64,000 nt of DNA from Rhodospirillales bacterium CG15_BIG_FIL_POST_REV_8_21_14_020_66_15 (GTDB taxonomy: Bacteria; Pseudomonadota; Alphaproteobacteria; Rhodospirillales; Casp-alpha2). The stretch is from NCBI GenBank assembly GCA_002781745.1, contig PFFW01000157.1:1-64000 (forward strand). Direction: 5' to 3'. Shown here one piece after another: positions 51,198-59,080 of the stretch; the first letter of the stretch is position 1; each line of letters opens with the position of its first letter. The notes beneath the pieces were generated by a model that saw only the letters and a list, made by a program, of their open reading frames with translations, was not told the origin of the DNA and did not search any database. The translations under genes were made by a program, and so were the position numbers.

Positions 51198-52397
51198 ATG
51201 GACTTCAATCTGACCCCCGAAGTGGACGAAACCCGCAAGGCTATCCGTCGCTTCGTGGCCGACCATATCCTGCCGCTTGAGGCCGATCCGGCCAGCTTCG
51301 ACGGTCATGAGAACATCCGTCTGGACCTGCTCGGCGGTTTGCGCGCGAAGGCGAAAGCCGAGGGCCTGTGGGCGCTGTCCATGCCCGTGGCGCGCGGCGG
51401 GCGCGGCTTCGACACGGTCGGCATGGCCGCCTGTTACGAGGAGATGAACCGCTCCATCTTCGGTCCCGTGGTGTTCAACGCCGCCGCCCCCGACGACGGC
51501 AACATGTTCGTCCTCAACAGGATCGCGACGGAGGAACAGAAGGAAACGTGGCTGCAGCCGATCATCGACGGCAAGGTTCGCTCCTCCATCGTCATGACGG
51601 AGCCCGCACCGGGCGGCGGGTCCGATCCGTCGGGCATGATGCTGACCCGCGCCGAGAAGAAGGGCGGCAAATGGGTCGTTCACGGCCGCAAGTGGTTCAT
51701 CACGGGGGCCGGCGTGGCGTCGCACTTCATCCTGCTGGCGCGCACGTCGGACGACGCCAGGCGCAACCTGACGGCCTTCCTGTTCCACAAGGACCAGCCC
51801 GGATGGAAGATCGAGCGCCGCATCCCGATCATGGGTCCCGAAGAGCACGGCGGCCATTGCGAATTGACCTTTGACGGCCTGGAAATCCCCGACGAAAACC
51901 GTCTGATGGGCGTCGGCGAGGGCATGAAATGCGTGCAGATCAGGCTCGGCACCGCGCGCCTGACCCATTGCATGCGCTGGCTGGGCCTGGCCAAGCGGTC
52001 TTTGGAGATCGCCGACGAGTACGTCTCGGAGCGCAAGGCCTTCGGCACCCGGCTGGCGGAACGAGAGAGCGTGCAACTGCTGCTGGGCGAGGCGGCCAAG
52101 GAAATCCAGATCGGCCGCCTGTTGACCATGCATGCCGCCTGGCAGCTCGACCAAGGCAGCCGCGCCCGGGCCGAGGTCTCGACCGCCAAGGTCCAGGTCG
52201 CCGACACGCTCCACAAATGCGTCGACACGGCCGTGCAATTGTGCGGTGCGCGCGGCTATTCCAAGGACACGGTCCTGGAATGGATCTACCGCTACGCCCG
52301 CCAGGCGCGCCTGGTCGATGGCGCCTCCGAGGTCCACAAGATGGTTCTGGCCGGGCTTTTCCGTGAACAGGGCCTCGACCACTGGCACTGGGGCTGA
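51198..52397 (+). CDS. Acyl-CoA dehydrogenase (ACAD10/11-like, LvaC-type position)
   Basis: 399 residues. The three-domain ACAD fold is seen: helical N-terminus, middle beta domain with EPAPGGGSDPSGM and GRKWFITGAG, and a C-terminal helical domain with YVSERKAFGTRL, VQLCGARGYSKD and YRYARQARLVDGASE. FAD-dependent dehydrogenation or isomerisation of an acyl-CoA is expected. The next genes are an APH-type kinase and a small protein, the arrangement seen for ACAD10/11 and bacterial lva clusters, in which the hydroxyl of a 4-hydroxyacyl-CoA is phosphorylated and eliminated. Substrate length is not readable. Confidence 0.93.
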   Translation: MDFNLTPEVDETRKAIRRFVADHILPLEADPASFDGHENIRLDLLGGLRAKAKAEGLWALSMPVARGGRGFDTVGMAACYEEMNRSIFGPVVFNAAAPDDGNMFVLNRIATEEQKETWLQPIIDGKVRSSIVMTEPAPGGGSDPSGMMLTRAEKKGGKWVVHGRKWFITGAGVASHFILLARTSDDARRNLTAFLFHKDQPGWKIERRIPIMGPEEHGGHCELTFDGLEIPDENRLMGVGEGMKCVQIRLGTARLTHCMRWLGLAKRSLEIADEYVSERKAFGTRLAERESVQLLLGEAAKEIQIGRLLTMHAAWQLDQGSRARAEVSTAKVQVADTLHKCVDTAVQLCGARGYSKDTVLEWIYRYARQARLVDGASEVHKMVLAGLFREQGLDHWHWG

Positions 52398-52406
52398 GGG
52401 GGATCC

Positions 52407-53420
52407 GTGGCCGGCAATCTGACCTTGGACCAGACCACCCGCCTGTCGGACTGGCTTGCCGCCGAGGCCGGGGCGGCGGTCACGATTCTGGCGACGGAGC
52501 GCCTGTCCGGCGGCGCGATCCAGGAGAACCACCGCCTGGAGATCGAGGTCGCAGGCGGCCCCTGGCCGGGGCGCCACGACCTAGTCCTGCGCCGGGACGC
52601 GGCGTCGGCCGTCGCCACCAGCCATTCGCGCGCCGAGGAATTCGCGCTTCTGAAGGCCGCCCACAAAGCGGGCGTCATCGTGCCCACGCCCTGCGTGCTG
52701 TGCGAGGACGCGACCGTGTTGGGCGGTCCCTTCTTCCTGATGCACCGGATCTCCGGCGAGGCCCGGGGCGGGCGCCTGGTCAAGGCCGCGCCGAACGCCG
52801 CCCTGGTCCGCGAACTGGGCGCCAACCTGGCGCGCATTCACTCCATCACCCCGCCCAGATCCGACCTGGAGTTCCTGGGACCGCCGCCCGCCGATCCCGC
52901 CCGAGCCGCCGTGGCGCAATACCGCGCCTATCTGGATGCGCTGCCCGACCCGCACCCCGCCGTGGAATGGGGCCTAGCCTGGCTGGCCGACCACGCACCC
53001 GCCCCCGGCCCCGTCGCGCTGTGCCATCGTGACTATCGCACGGGCAACCTGATGATCGATGACGGGAAGTTGTCGGCGACGCTCGATTGGGAATTCGCAG
53101 GCTGGTCCGACCCGTTGGAGGATATCGGCTGGTTCCACGCCAAGTGCTGGCGCTTCGGCCGTTGGCAGGAGGAGGCCGGCGGCCTGGGCCCGCGCAACGC
53201 CTTTGTGGCGGGCTATGCGGATTCTTCGGGCCGGAACATCGACCCCACCGCCGCGTTATATTGGGAAGTGATGGCCCACGTGCGCTGGGCCGTGATCGCG
53301 CTGCAGCAGGCCTGGCGCCACGTCTCGGGCGAGGAGGCGTCGCTGGAACTGGCGCTGACCGCCCATGTGGTGCCGGAACTGGAGGCGGAGATCCTGGCGA
53401 TGACCGGAGACGCGGCATGA
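52407..53420 (+). CDS. Phosphotransferase (APH family; LvaA/ACAD-kinase-like)
   Basis: 337 residues from a GTG preceded by GAGGGGGATCC. The kinase active-site motif is HRDYRTGN (near 208-215), and the metal-binding LDWEFAGWSD follows near 229. The N-terminal lobe has the SGGAIQENHRLEI start. The family includes antibiotic kinases, but the position between an acyl-CoA dehydrogenase and a DUF6285-like gene fits a hydroxyacyl-CoA kinase. Its start follows the dehydrogenase stop by nine bases and its stop overlaps the next gene by four. Confidence 0.9.
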   Translation: MAGNLTLDQTTRLSDWLAAEAGAAVTILATERLSGGAIQENHRLEIEVAGGPWPGRHDLVLRRDAASAVATSHSRAEEFALLKAAHKAGVIVPTPCVLCEDATVLGGPFFLMHRISGEARGGRLVKAAPNAALVRELGANLARIHSITPPRSDLEFLGPPPADPARAAVAQYRAYLDALPDPHPAVEWGLAWLADHAPAPGPVALCHRDYRTGNLMIDDGKLSATLDWEFAGWSDPLEDIGWFHAKCWRFGRWQEEAGGLGPRNAFVAGYADSSGRNIDPTAALYWEVMAHVRWAVIALQQAWRHVSGEEASLELALTAHVVPELEAEILAMTGDAA

Positions 53421-53770
53421 GAAAGAACCCGAGCGGCGCGGCCCTGACCGCCATCGCCGACGCCACGGAAACGGCGGCCGATCCCGCCGCCGCAAACGCC
53501 AATTACGTGGCCGCCATGATCCGCAACGCCCGCGCCATCGCGGTGCGCCAGGCAGAGGCGGGCGACGGACCGGCGCGCGCCGAGGAAGCCTCCCTCAGGG
53601 CCCTCCTGGGCGGCGACGGCAGCCTTGCCGACCTCAACCGCACCCTCGTCCGCGCCATCCGTGACGGCCGGGCGCCCAAGGGCACGCACGCCCACCTGTG
53701 CATCGTCAACCGAGCCGAGTTGGCCGAGAGCAACCCCCGTTACCTCGCCCGCTTGGACAGCGCAAGCTGA
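53417..53770 (+). CDS. DUF6285-like small protein (LvaB-type position)
   Basis: 117 residues. Mostly helical, with NANYVAAMIRNARAIAVRQ, ASLRALLGGDGSLADLNRTL and LCIVNRAELAESNPRYL. No membrane segment or metal motif. The family name is given from memory. In the lva system a small protein of similar size and position (LvaB) is required with the kinase LvaA, so it may be a kinase partner. It overlaps the kinase stop (ATGA). Confidence 0.75.
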   Translation: MRKNPSGAALTAIADATETAADPAAANANYVAAMIRNARAIAVRQAEAGDGPARAEEASLRALLGGDGSLADLNRTLVRAIRDGRAPKGTHAHLCIVNRAELAESNPRYLARLDSAS

Positions 53771-53853
53771 CCCTCTCTCCGTTTCCGCCAAATGAACGGC
53801 AATGTGATGGGGCGTGATTTGGTCGCCGGCGACCGGGCGGCGATAATCGCGCC

Positions 53854-54201
53854 ATGACGACGATCTTGGTGGTAGAGGATGACGCGGAGCTTCGCGCGGC
53901 GCTTCACGAGACCCTGGAAGAGGCCGGGTTTCGCGTGCTGGCCGCGTCGGGCGGGCATGCGGCGCTCGATATTATCGGGCGCGAACCGGTGGACGCGGCC
54001 GTCACCGACATTGTCATGGCCGACGGCGAGGGCATCGAATTCATCATGAAGGCGAAAGCGGCCAAACCGTCGTTACCGGTCATCGCCATGTCGGCCAAGG
54101 CGCTCTACCTCCGGGACGCGGCCAGCCTGGGCGCCGATCACACGCTCCAGAAGCCGTTCCGCCTGCGCGATCTCCTGACGCTTCTCGGCCCCGCCGCATA
54201 G
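53854..54201 (+). CDS. Stand-alone CheY-like response regulator receiver
   Basis: 115 residues, receiver domain only. D9 and D10 bind Mg2+, D52 (in VTDIVMADGEG) is the phosphoacceptor, and the later MSAKAL and LQKPFR supply the switch Ser and Lys. No DNA-binding or enzymatic output. A cognate kinase is not in the neighbourhood. It probably acts through protein contact, like CheY or single-domain regulators. It is on its own between the DUF6285-like and otnK genes. Confidence 0.92.
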   Translation: MTTILVVEDDAELRAALHETLEEAGFRVLAASGGHAALDIIGREPVDAAVTDIVMADGEGIEFIMKAKAAKPSLPVIAMSAKALYLRDAASLGADHTLQKPFRLRDLLTLLGPAA

Positions 54202-54278
54202 CGCTCCCTGAAAGAAGGCGTTATATAACGGGTGCCGCGCCGCCCCGGGCCGGCTATCAACGAGGAGACGCCGCACCC

Positions 54279-55580
54279 ATGGCCATCGTTCTGGGATGCA
54301 TCGCCGACGATTTCACCGGCGCCACCGACCTTGCCAACACCCTGGTCAAGAACGGCATGCGCACGGTTCAGGTCAACGGCGTGCCGTCGGGCGCCGGCCT
54401 TAAGGACCTGGGTGATGCCGAGGCCGTGGTGGTGGCGTTGAAATCCCGCACCTGTCCCGTGCACGAGGCCGTGACCGAGTCCCTGGCCGCGCTTTCCTGG
54501 CTCAGGGGCCTGGGCACGAAGCAGGTCTTCTTCAAGTACTGTTCCACCTTCGATTCCACGGATATGGGCAACATCGGCCCGGTCGCCGACGCGCTTCTGG
54601 ATGCGCTGCACGCCGACTTCGCCATCGCCTGCCCCGCCTTCCCGACCACGGGACGGACCATCTACAAAGGCTATCTGTTCGTGGGTGACATGCTGCTGTC
54701 GGAATCGAGCCTGAAGGACCATCCCCTGACGCCCATGCGCGACGCCAATCTGGTGCGCGTGCTGAGCCGCCAGACGGATGAACTGGTCGGCCTGGTCGAG
54801 CACAAGATCGTGCGCCAGGGACCGGACGCCGTAAAGGCCGCCTTCGATGCCTTGAAGAACGGCGGCCATCGCTACGCCATCGTCGACGCGCTGGACGACG
54901 CCGACCTGACCGTCATCGGCCGGGCCGTTGCCGACCATCCGCTGGTGACGGGCGGATCCGGCATCGCGCTGGGCCTGCCCGGGAACTACCGCCGCCAGGG
55001 CCTGCTGGGGGCTGCGGCCGATGCGCAAACGCCCAACGTCTCGGGTCCCGCCGTGATCATCGCCGGAAGCTGTTCCCAGGCGACCCGCGGCCAGGTGGCA
55101 CGGGCAAGAAAGCTGTGGCCCAGCCACAAGATCGACCCGCTCGCCCTCGGCGACGTGGCGGACGCTGCCCGCACGGTGGCCGACAAGGTGCTGGCCGGGC
55201 TGAATTCCGGGCCGCAGCTCATCTATTCCACGGCCGAACCGGACATGGTGCTGAAAATCCAGGGTGAAATGGGCCGCAACCAGGCGGGCGACACGGTCGA
55301 ACGCTTCTTCGGACGGCTCGCCCGCACCCTGCGTGACGGCGGCGTGCGGCGCTTCGTCGTCGCGGGGGGCGAGACCTCGGGTGCGGTGGTCCAGGCGCTC
55401 GGCGTTCACGCCATGCGGATCGGCCCGGAAATCGACCCCGGCGTGCCCTGGACAGAAAGCCTGTCGTTGCGCGCCGCCGACGACGCACCTTTGGCGCTGG
55501 CCCTGAAATCCGGCAATTTCGGAACCGAGGATTTCTTCGAAAAGGCGCTCGCCATGCTCGACCGGAGGGACGCCGCATGA
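54279..55580 (+). CDS. otnK: 3-oxo-tetronate kinase
   Basis: 433 residues, full length for the four-carbon acid sugar kinase family (DUF1537). The N-terminal GCIADDFTGATDLANTLVKNG and the C-terminal VAGGETSGAVVQALGV are family hallmarks. It phosphorylates 3-oxo-tetronate to its 4-phosphate, in degradation of threonate or erythronate. A plus-strand AGGAGACG site precedes the start. It overlaps otnC by four bases. The companion dehydrogenase (LtnD-type) and OtnI isomerase are not in the window. Confidence 0.93.
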   Translation: MAIVLGCIADDFTGATDLANTLVKNGMRTVQVNGVPSGAGLKDLGDAEAVVVALKSRTCPVHEAVTESLAALSWLRGLGTKQVFFKYCSTFDSTDMGNIGPVADALLDALHADFAIACPAFPTTGRTIYKGYLFVGDMLLSESSLKDHPLTPMRDANLVRVLSRQTDELVGLVEHKIVRQGPDAVKAAFDALKNGGHRYAIVDALDDADLTVIGRAVADHPLVTGGSGIALGLPGNYRRQGLLGAAADAQTPNVSGPAVIIAGSCSQATRGQVARARKLWPSHKIDPLALGDVADAARTVADKVLAGLNSGPQLIYSTAEPDMVLKIQGEMGRNQAGDTVERFFGRLARTLRDGGVRRFVVAGGETSGAVVQALGVHAMRIGPEIDPGVPWTESLSLRAADDAPLALALKSGNFGTEDFFEKALAMLDRRDAA

Positions 55581-56215
55581 GCCCGGAGAACGGACTGCGC
55601 GACGAGATCGCGCTTCTTGGTAAGTCCATGTTCGACCGCGGGCTGACCCATGCATCCACCGGCAACATCAGCGTACGGCTGGAGGACGGTGGCTGGCTGA
55701 TGACGCCGACGGGATCCTGCCTGGGCCGCCTCGATCCGGCACGCATCTCCAGGCTCGACAAGGACGGCAATCACGTGGGCGGCGACAAGCCGACGGTGGA
55801 GACCTTCCTGCACATGGCGGTGTACGAGCAGCGCGCGACGGCCGGCGCCATCGTGCATCTGCATTCGACCCATTCGGTGGCGGTAAGTTGCCTGAAGGAC
55901 GTGAACCCCAGGAACGTGCTGCCGCCCATCACCGCCTATTACGCGATGAAGGTGGGCGACCTGCCCCTGGTCCCCTTCTTTCCGCCGGGCAGCATCGACC
56001 TGGCCAGGGCGGTAAAGGAGATGGCGTCGGACCACCACGCGGTTCTGCTCGCCAACCACGGCCCCGTGGTCGCCGGAAAGTCGCTGGCCGACGCGGTTTA
56101 CGCGACGGAGGAACTGGAGGAGACGGCCAAGCTCTACCTCATGCTGCGCGGACTGGAGACCAGCTTCCTGACGCCGGAACAGGTCGCCGACCTGAAGGTA
56201 CGGTTCCCCGGCTAG
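55577..56215 (+). CDS. otnC: 3-oxo-tetronate 4-phosphate decarboxylase (class II aldolase fold)
   Basis: 212 residues, class II aldolase/adducin fold. Metal ligands are H94 and H96 in HLHSTHS and a third His in LANHGP (near 157); the acidic E75 in TVETFLH fits the catalytic residue. The N-terminal GLTHASTGNISVRLEDG is typical. It should decarboxylate 3-oxo-tetronate 4-phosphate to dihydroxyacetone phosphate. Start overlaps otnK. The stop converges with the enoyl-CoA hydratase gene. Confidence 0.92.
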   Translation: MSPENGLRDEIALLGKSMFDRGLTHASTGNISVRLEDGGWLMTPTGSCLGRLDPARISRLDKDGNHVGGDKPTVETFLHMAVYEQRATAGAIVHLHSTHSVAVSCLKDVNPRNVLPPITAYYAMKVGDLPLVPFFPPGSIDLARAVKEMASDHHAVLLANHGPVVAGKSLADAVYATEELEETAKLYLMLRGLETSFLTPEQVADLKVRFPG

Positions 56216-56225
56216 ATTACGGAGG

Positions 56226-57017
56226 TCATTCCCCCTTCCACTCCGCCTTCTTTTTGGCGACGAAGCTTTCGACGCCGTGCCTGAAGTCACGGCTGCCGTA
56301 GGCGGCATGGATCAGGTCGCGGTCGTCGGGGGTCAGGTCCGTGCCCAGGCGCCGCAGGGCCTCCTTGGTCACACGCATGGTGACCGGCGCGTGACCCAGG
56401 AGCTTGTCCACGATCTCGTCCTGCAGGGCGTCGATGCCCTCGGCCTCGGCCACGCCCAGCAGGTAGCCGTGGGCCAGAAGTTCCTCGGCCTCGGGCATTT
56501 CGGCCAGCATCAGCATGCGCTTGACCATGGGCATGCCGAGCGTTTCCGTGAGCGCCCGCAGGTTCTGCGCAGACAGGCAGTTGCCCAGCGTGCGGGCGAT
56601 GGGCACGCCGAAGCGCGCCCCGGCCGTGGCGATGCGGAAATCGCAGGCGTTGGCGATGGCCATGCCGCCGCCGACGGCCCAGCCCTCGACCACGCAGAGG
56701 GTCGGCATGGGCAGGCGTTCGACCCGTGCGATATAGGTTTCGACCTTGTCCTCGTAGGCCAGCCCGTCGTCGCCCGACTTGAATTCCAGGAACTGGGCGA
56801 TGTCCGTGCCGGCGACGAAGGCCTTGCCCCCGGCTCCCCGGAACACGGCGACGCGCACGGACGGGTCGTCCATGATCCCGTCGCAGGCGGCGGCGAGCCC
56901 GTCGTACATGGCCCAGGTCATGGCGTTGCGGGCCTGGGGCCGATCGAAGATCAGGTGGGCGACGGAGCCGTTGCGGGACAGGCGCACGGCACCCTGGTCG
57001 TCAGCGGGGGCGGTCAT
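56226..57017 (-). CDS. Enoyl-CoA hydratase/isomerase family protein
   Basis: 263 residues, crotonase fold. The oxyanion-hole segments are AFVAGTDIAQF and GWAVGGGMAIANACDFRIA. The first catalytic Glu of hydratases sits near ARFGVPIARTLG, where a Glu is not obvious, so a hydrolase or isomerase activity is as likely as hydratase. Cytoplasmic. It is the only minus-strand gene between otnC and modE-like genes, and is probably part of the acyl-CoA region by theme only. Confidence 0.88.
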   Translation of the reverse strand: MTAPADDQGAVRLSRNGSVAHLIFDRPQARNAMTWAMYDGLAAACDGIMDDPSVRVAVFRGAGGKAFVAGTDIAQFLEFKSGDDGLAYEDKVETYIARVERLPMPTLCVVEGWAVGGGMAIANACDFRIATAGARFGVPIARTLGNCLSAQNLRALTETLGMPMVKRMLMLAEMPEAEELLAHGYLLGVAEAEGIDALQDEIVDKLLGHAPVTMRVTKEALRRLGTDLTPDDRDLIHAAYGSRDFRHGVESFVAKKKAEWKGE

Positions 57018-57148
57018 GGTTATAGATTCCGTTTGTCGTTGGGCAAAAGGTTAAGAGGGGCGGCATCCTACCCCAGGTATTTCGCGCGGCCCAGGGCCGA
57101 GCGGCGAATTAACCTGACCGCCTGCCGACGAGGGGATAAAATGCATCC

Positions 57149-57514
57149 ATGAAGGCAGGAAATCAGCAAACGGGGGCGCGGCTTCGCATCGTTCTGGCTC
57201 CCGATATCGCCATCGGACCGGGCAAGGCGGACCTGTTGGAGGGTGTGGGCGAAACGGGCTCCATCGCCGCCGCCGGGCGCATGCTCGGCATGAGCTACAA
57301 GAAGGCCTGGGGCCTGATCGAAGCCTTGAACGAACAGTTCGGAACGCCCCTGGTCCTGACCTCGCGCGGCGGCAGCACGCGGGGCGGGGCTGAACTGACC
57401 GACCTGGGTAGGAAGGTCCTGGATCAGTACCGCAAGATGGAGGCCAAGACCGCCAAGGCCATCGCCAGCGACCTGATCGCCATGCGGAAGCTCGTTCCCA
57501 GGCAAGCGGAATAG
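57149..57514 (+). CDS. ModE-like regulator, DNA-binding domain only
   Basis: 121 residues. The winged helix-turn-helix of ModE is present: ADLLEGVGETGSIAAAGRML, MSYKKAWGLIEALNEQFG and LVLTSRGGSTRGGAELT. The C-terminal molybdate-binding (TOBE/MopI) domains of E. coli ModE (total about 260 residues) are missing, as in many short ModE-like proteins. It probably senses molybdate indirectly or needs another protein. It is followed, 75 bp later, by modABC. Confidence 0.9.
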   Translation: MKAGNQQTGARLRIVLAPDIAIGPGKADLLEGVGETGSIAAAGRMLGMSYKKAWGLIEALNEQFGTPLVLTSRGGSTRGGAELTDLGRKVLDQYRKMEAKTAKAIASDLIAMRKLVPRQAE

Positions 57515-57553
57515 GCGGTTCCGCTTGCCAAGCGGTGGGTCCGCCGATATTTT

Positions 57554-57579
57554 CCGATATGTTCTATTTGTCCTATCGG
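57554..57579. promoter_or_regulatory. Candidate ModE-type inverted repeat upstream of modA
   Basis: CCGATA (57554-57559) and TATCGG (57574-57579) form an inverted repeat with a 14-base A+T-rich spacer, ending ten bases before the modA start. Known Mo-boxes are inverted repeats with CGNTAT-like arms. It could let the upstream ModE-like protein repress modABC. Binding is unproven. Confidence 0.45.
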
Positions 57580-57589
57580 TAGGTTCCGC

Positions 57590-58393
57590 ATGATCGACGC
57601 GCCCGGATTTCTGATTCGCCTGCGCCGCGGAGCCCTGGCGCTGGCGGCGGTTTCCGCCGCCCTTTTCGCACCGGCGCGGGCGGACTCCCCGATAATCGCG
57701 GGGGCTTCGGACCTTCAGTTCGCCCTCGCCGAGGTCGCCGCCGCGTTCAAGCGGGAGACGGGACAGGACGTGACGCTTTCCATGGGCTCGTCGGGCAATT
57801 TCGCGCGGCAGATCCGCCAGGGCGCGCCCTTCCAGATGTTCCTGTCGGCGGACGAACGGTATGTCCTGGACCTCGCGCGGGACGGCTTCACACGCGACGA
57901 GGGAACGCTCTACGCCGTCGGCCGCATCGCCGTGATCGCGCGGCACGGCTCGCCCCTGCGGCCGGACGGGTCGCTCGACAGCCTCGCGGCGGCGCTCGCC
58001 GCAGGCGGAATATCCCGTTTCGCCATCGCCAACCCCGAACACGCGCCCTACGGCAAGCGGGCGGAGGAAGCCTTGCGCCATCGTGGATTGTGGGAGGCCG
58101 TCCGGGCCAAGCTGGTACTCGGCGAAAACGTCAGCCAGGCAGCCCAGTTCGCGACCTCCGCCAATACGCAGGGCGGCATCGTCGCCTATTCGCTCGCCCT
58201 GTCGCCGCAATTGGTTGCGCGTGGAACATACGCCCTGATCCCCGAGGAATGGCATTCGCCCCTGCGTCAGCGCATGGTGCTCCTGAAGAACGCCGGACCG
58301 GTCGCGGAACGCTTCTTTGCCTATGTCAAGGAACCCGCCTCCCGCGCAATCCTCCGCCGGTTCGGCTTCGTCCCGCCGGTCGACGCGAACTGA
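57590..58393 (+). CDS. modA: Molybdate ABC transporter substrate-binding protein ModA
   Basis: 267 residues. A signal peptide (about 1-32, FAPARADSP) precedes the binding-protein fold. GASDLQFALAEVAAAF and MGSSGNFARQIRQGAPFQMF form the oxyanion-binding part. IANPEHAPYGKRAEEAL and YSLALSP are ModA hallmarks. It captures molybdate (or tungstate) in the periplasm. It is first of the modABC operon, 18 bp before modB. Confidence 0.94.
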   Translation: MIDAPGFLIRLRRGALALAAVSAALFAPARADSPIIAGASDLQFALAEVAAAFKRETGQDVTLSMGSSGNFARQIRQGAPFQMFLSADERYVLDLARDGFTRDEGTLYAVGRIAVIARHGSPLRPDGSLDSLAAALAAGGISRFAIANPEHAPYGKRAEEALRHRGLWEAVRAKLVLGENVSQAAQFATSANTQGGIVAYSLALSPQLVARGTYALIPEEWHSPLRQRMVLLKNAGPVAERFFAYVKEPASRAILRRFGFVPPVDAN

Positions 58394-58411
58394 GCGAAAG
58401 GGGCGCGTGCC

Positions 58412-59080
58412 ATGGACTGGACGGCACTCTGGCTTTCCCTGCGCCTCGCCGGACTCACCGTGGTCGTTCTGCTGCCGGTCGGCATCGCGCTCGGGCGTTG
58501 GCTCGCGTACCGCGATTTTCCCGGCAAGGGATTGGTCGAGGCGCTGATCGCCCTGCCCCTGGTGCTGCCGCCGACCGTGTTCGGCTATTATCTGCTCGTC
58601 GCCTTCGGCGCGGCCTCGCCCGTCGGCCAGTTCTGGCAAGCAGCCTTCGGCAAGCCCCTGGTCTTCACCTTCGACGGCCTTTTGCTGGCGTCGATCATCT
58701 TCAACCTGCCTTTCGCCGTCCAACCCATGCAGAGGGGGTTCGAGGCCATCCCGCCGGAGGTCCGGGAGGCCGCCGCCTGTTGCGGCATGTCGCCCTGGCG
58801 GAGCCTGCTGCGGGTCGACCTGCCCCTGGCGTGGCCGGGAATCCTGACGGCCATGGTGCTGTCCTTCGCCCATACGCTGGGCGAGTTCGGCATCGTCCTG
58901 ATGGTGGGCGGCTCCATCCCCGGCGAGACCCGCACGGTCGCCATCGCCATCTACGACCGCGTACAGGCCTTCGATAACGCGGCGGCAGCGGAAATGTCGA
59001 CGCTGCTGCTCGCCATCTCGCTCGCTGCGATCGCCCTGACCTTCGCCTTTTCGCGCAGGATCGGCAGGAAGCTCGGATGA
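58412..59080 (+). CDS. modB: Molybdate ABC transporter permease ModB
   Basis: 222 residues with five hydrophobic segments. The EAA loop EAAACCGMSPWRSLLRVDLP couples to ModC. The family segment PLVLPPTVFGYYLL and the LGEFGIVLMVGGSIPGET block are strong ModB signatures. It is an inner-membrane channel for molybdate. Its stop overlaps the modC start by four bases. Confidence 0.95.
   Translation: MDWTALWLSLRLAGLTVVVLLPVGIALGRWLAYRDFPGKGLVEALIALPLVLPPTVFGYYLLVAFGAASPVGQFWQAAFGKPLVFTFDGLLLASIIFNLPFAVQPMQRGFEAIPPEVREAAACCGMSPWRSLLRVDLPLAWPGILTAMVLSFAHTLGEFGIVLMVGGSIPGETRTVAIAIYDRVQAFDNAAAAEMSTLLLAISLAAIALTFAFSRRIGRKLG

Noticed and set aside
52407-53420. Aminoglycoside phosphotransferase (resistance)
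   Set aside because: The fold is shared, but the coupling with an acyl-CoA dehydrogenase and a DUF6285-like gene points to acyl-CoA metabolism.
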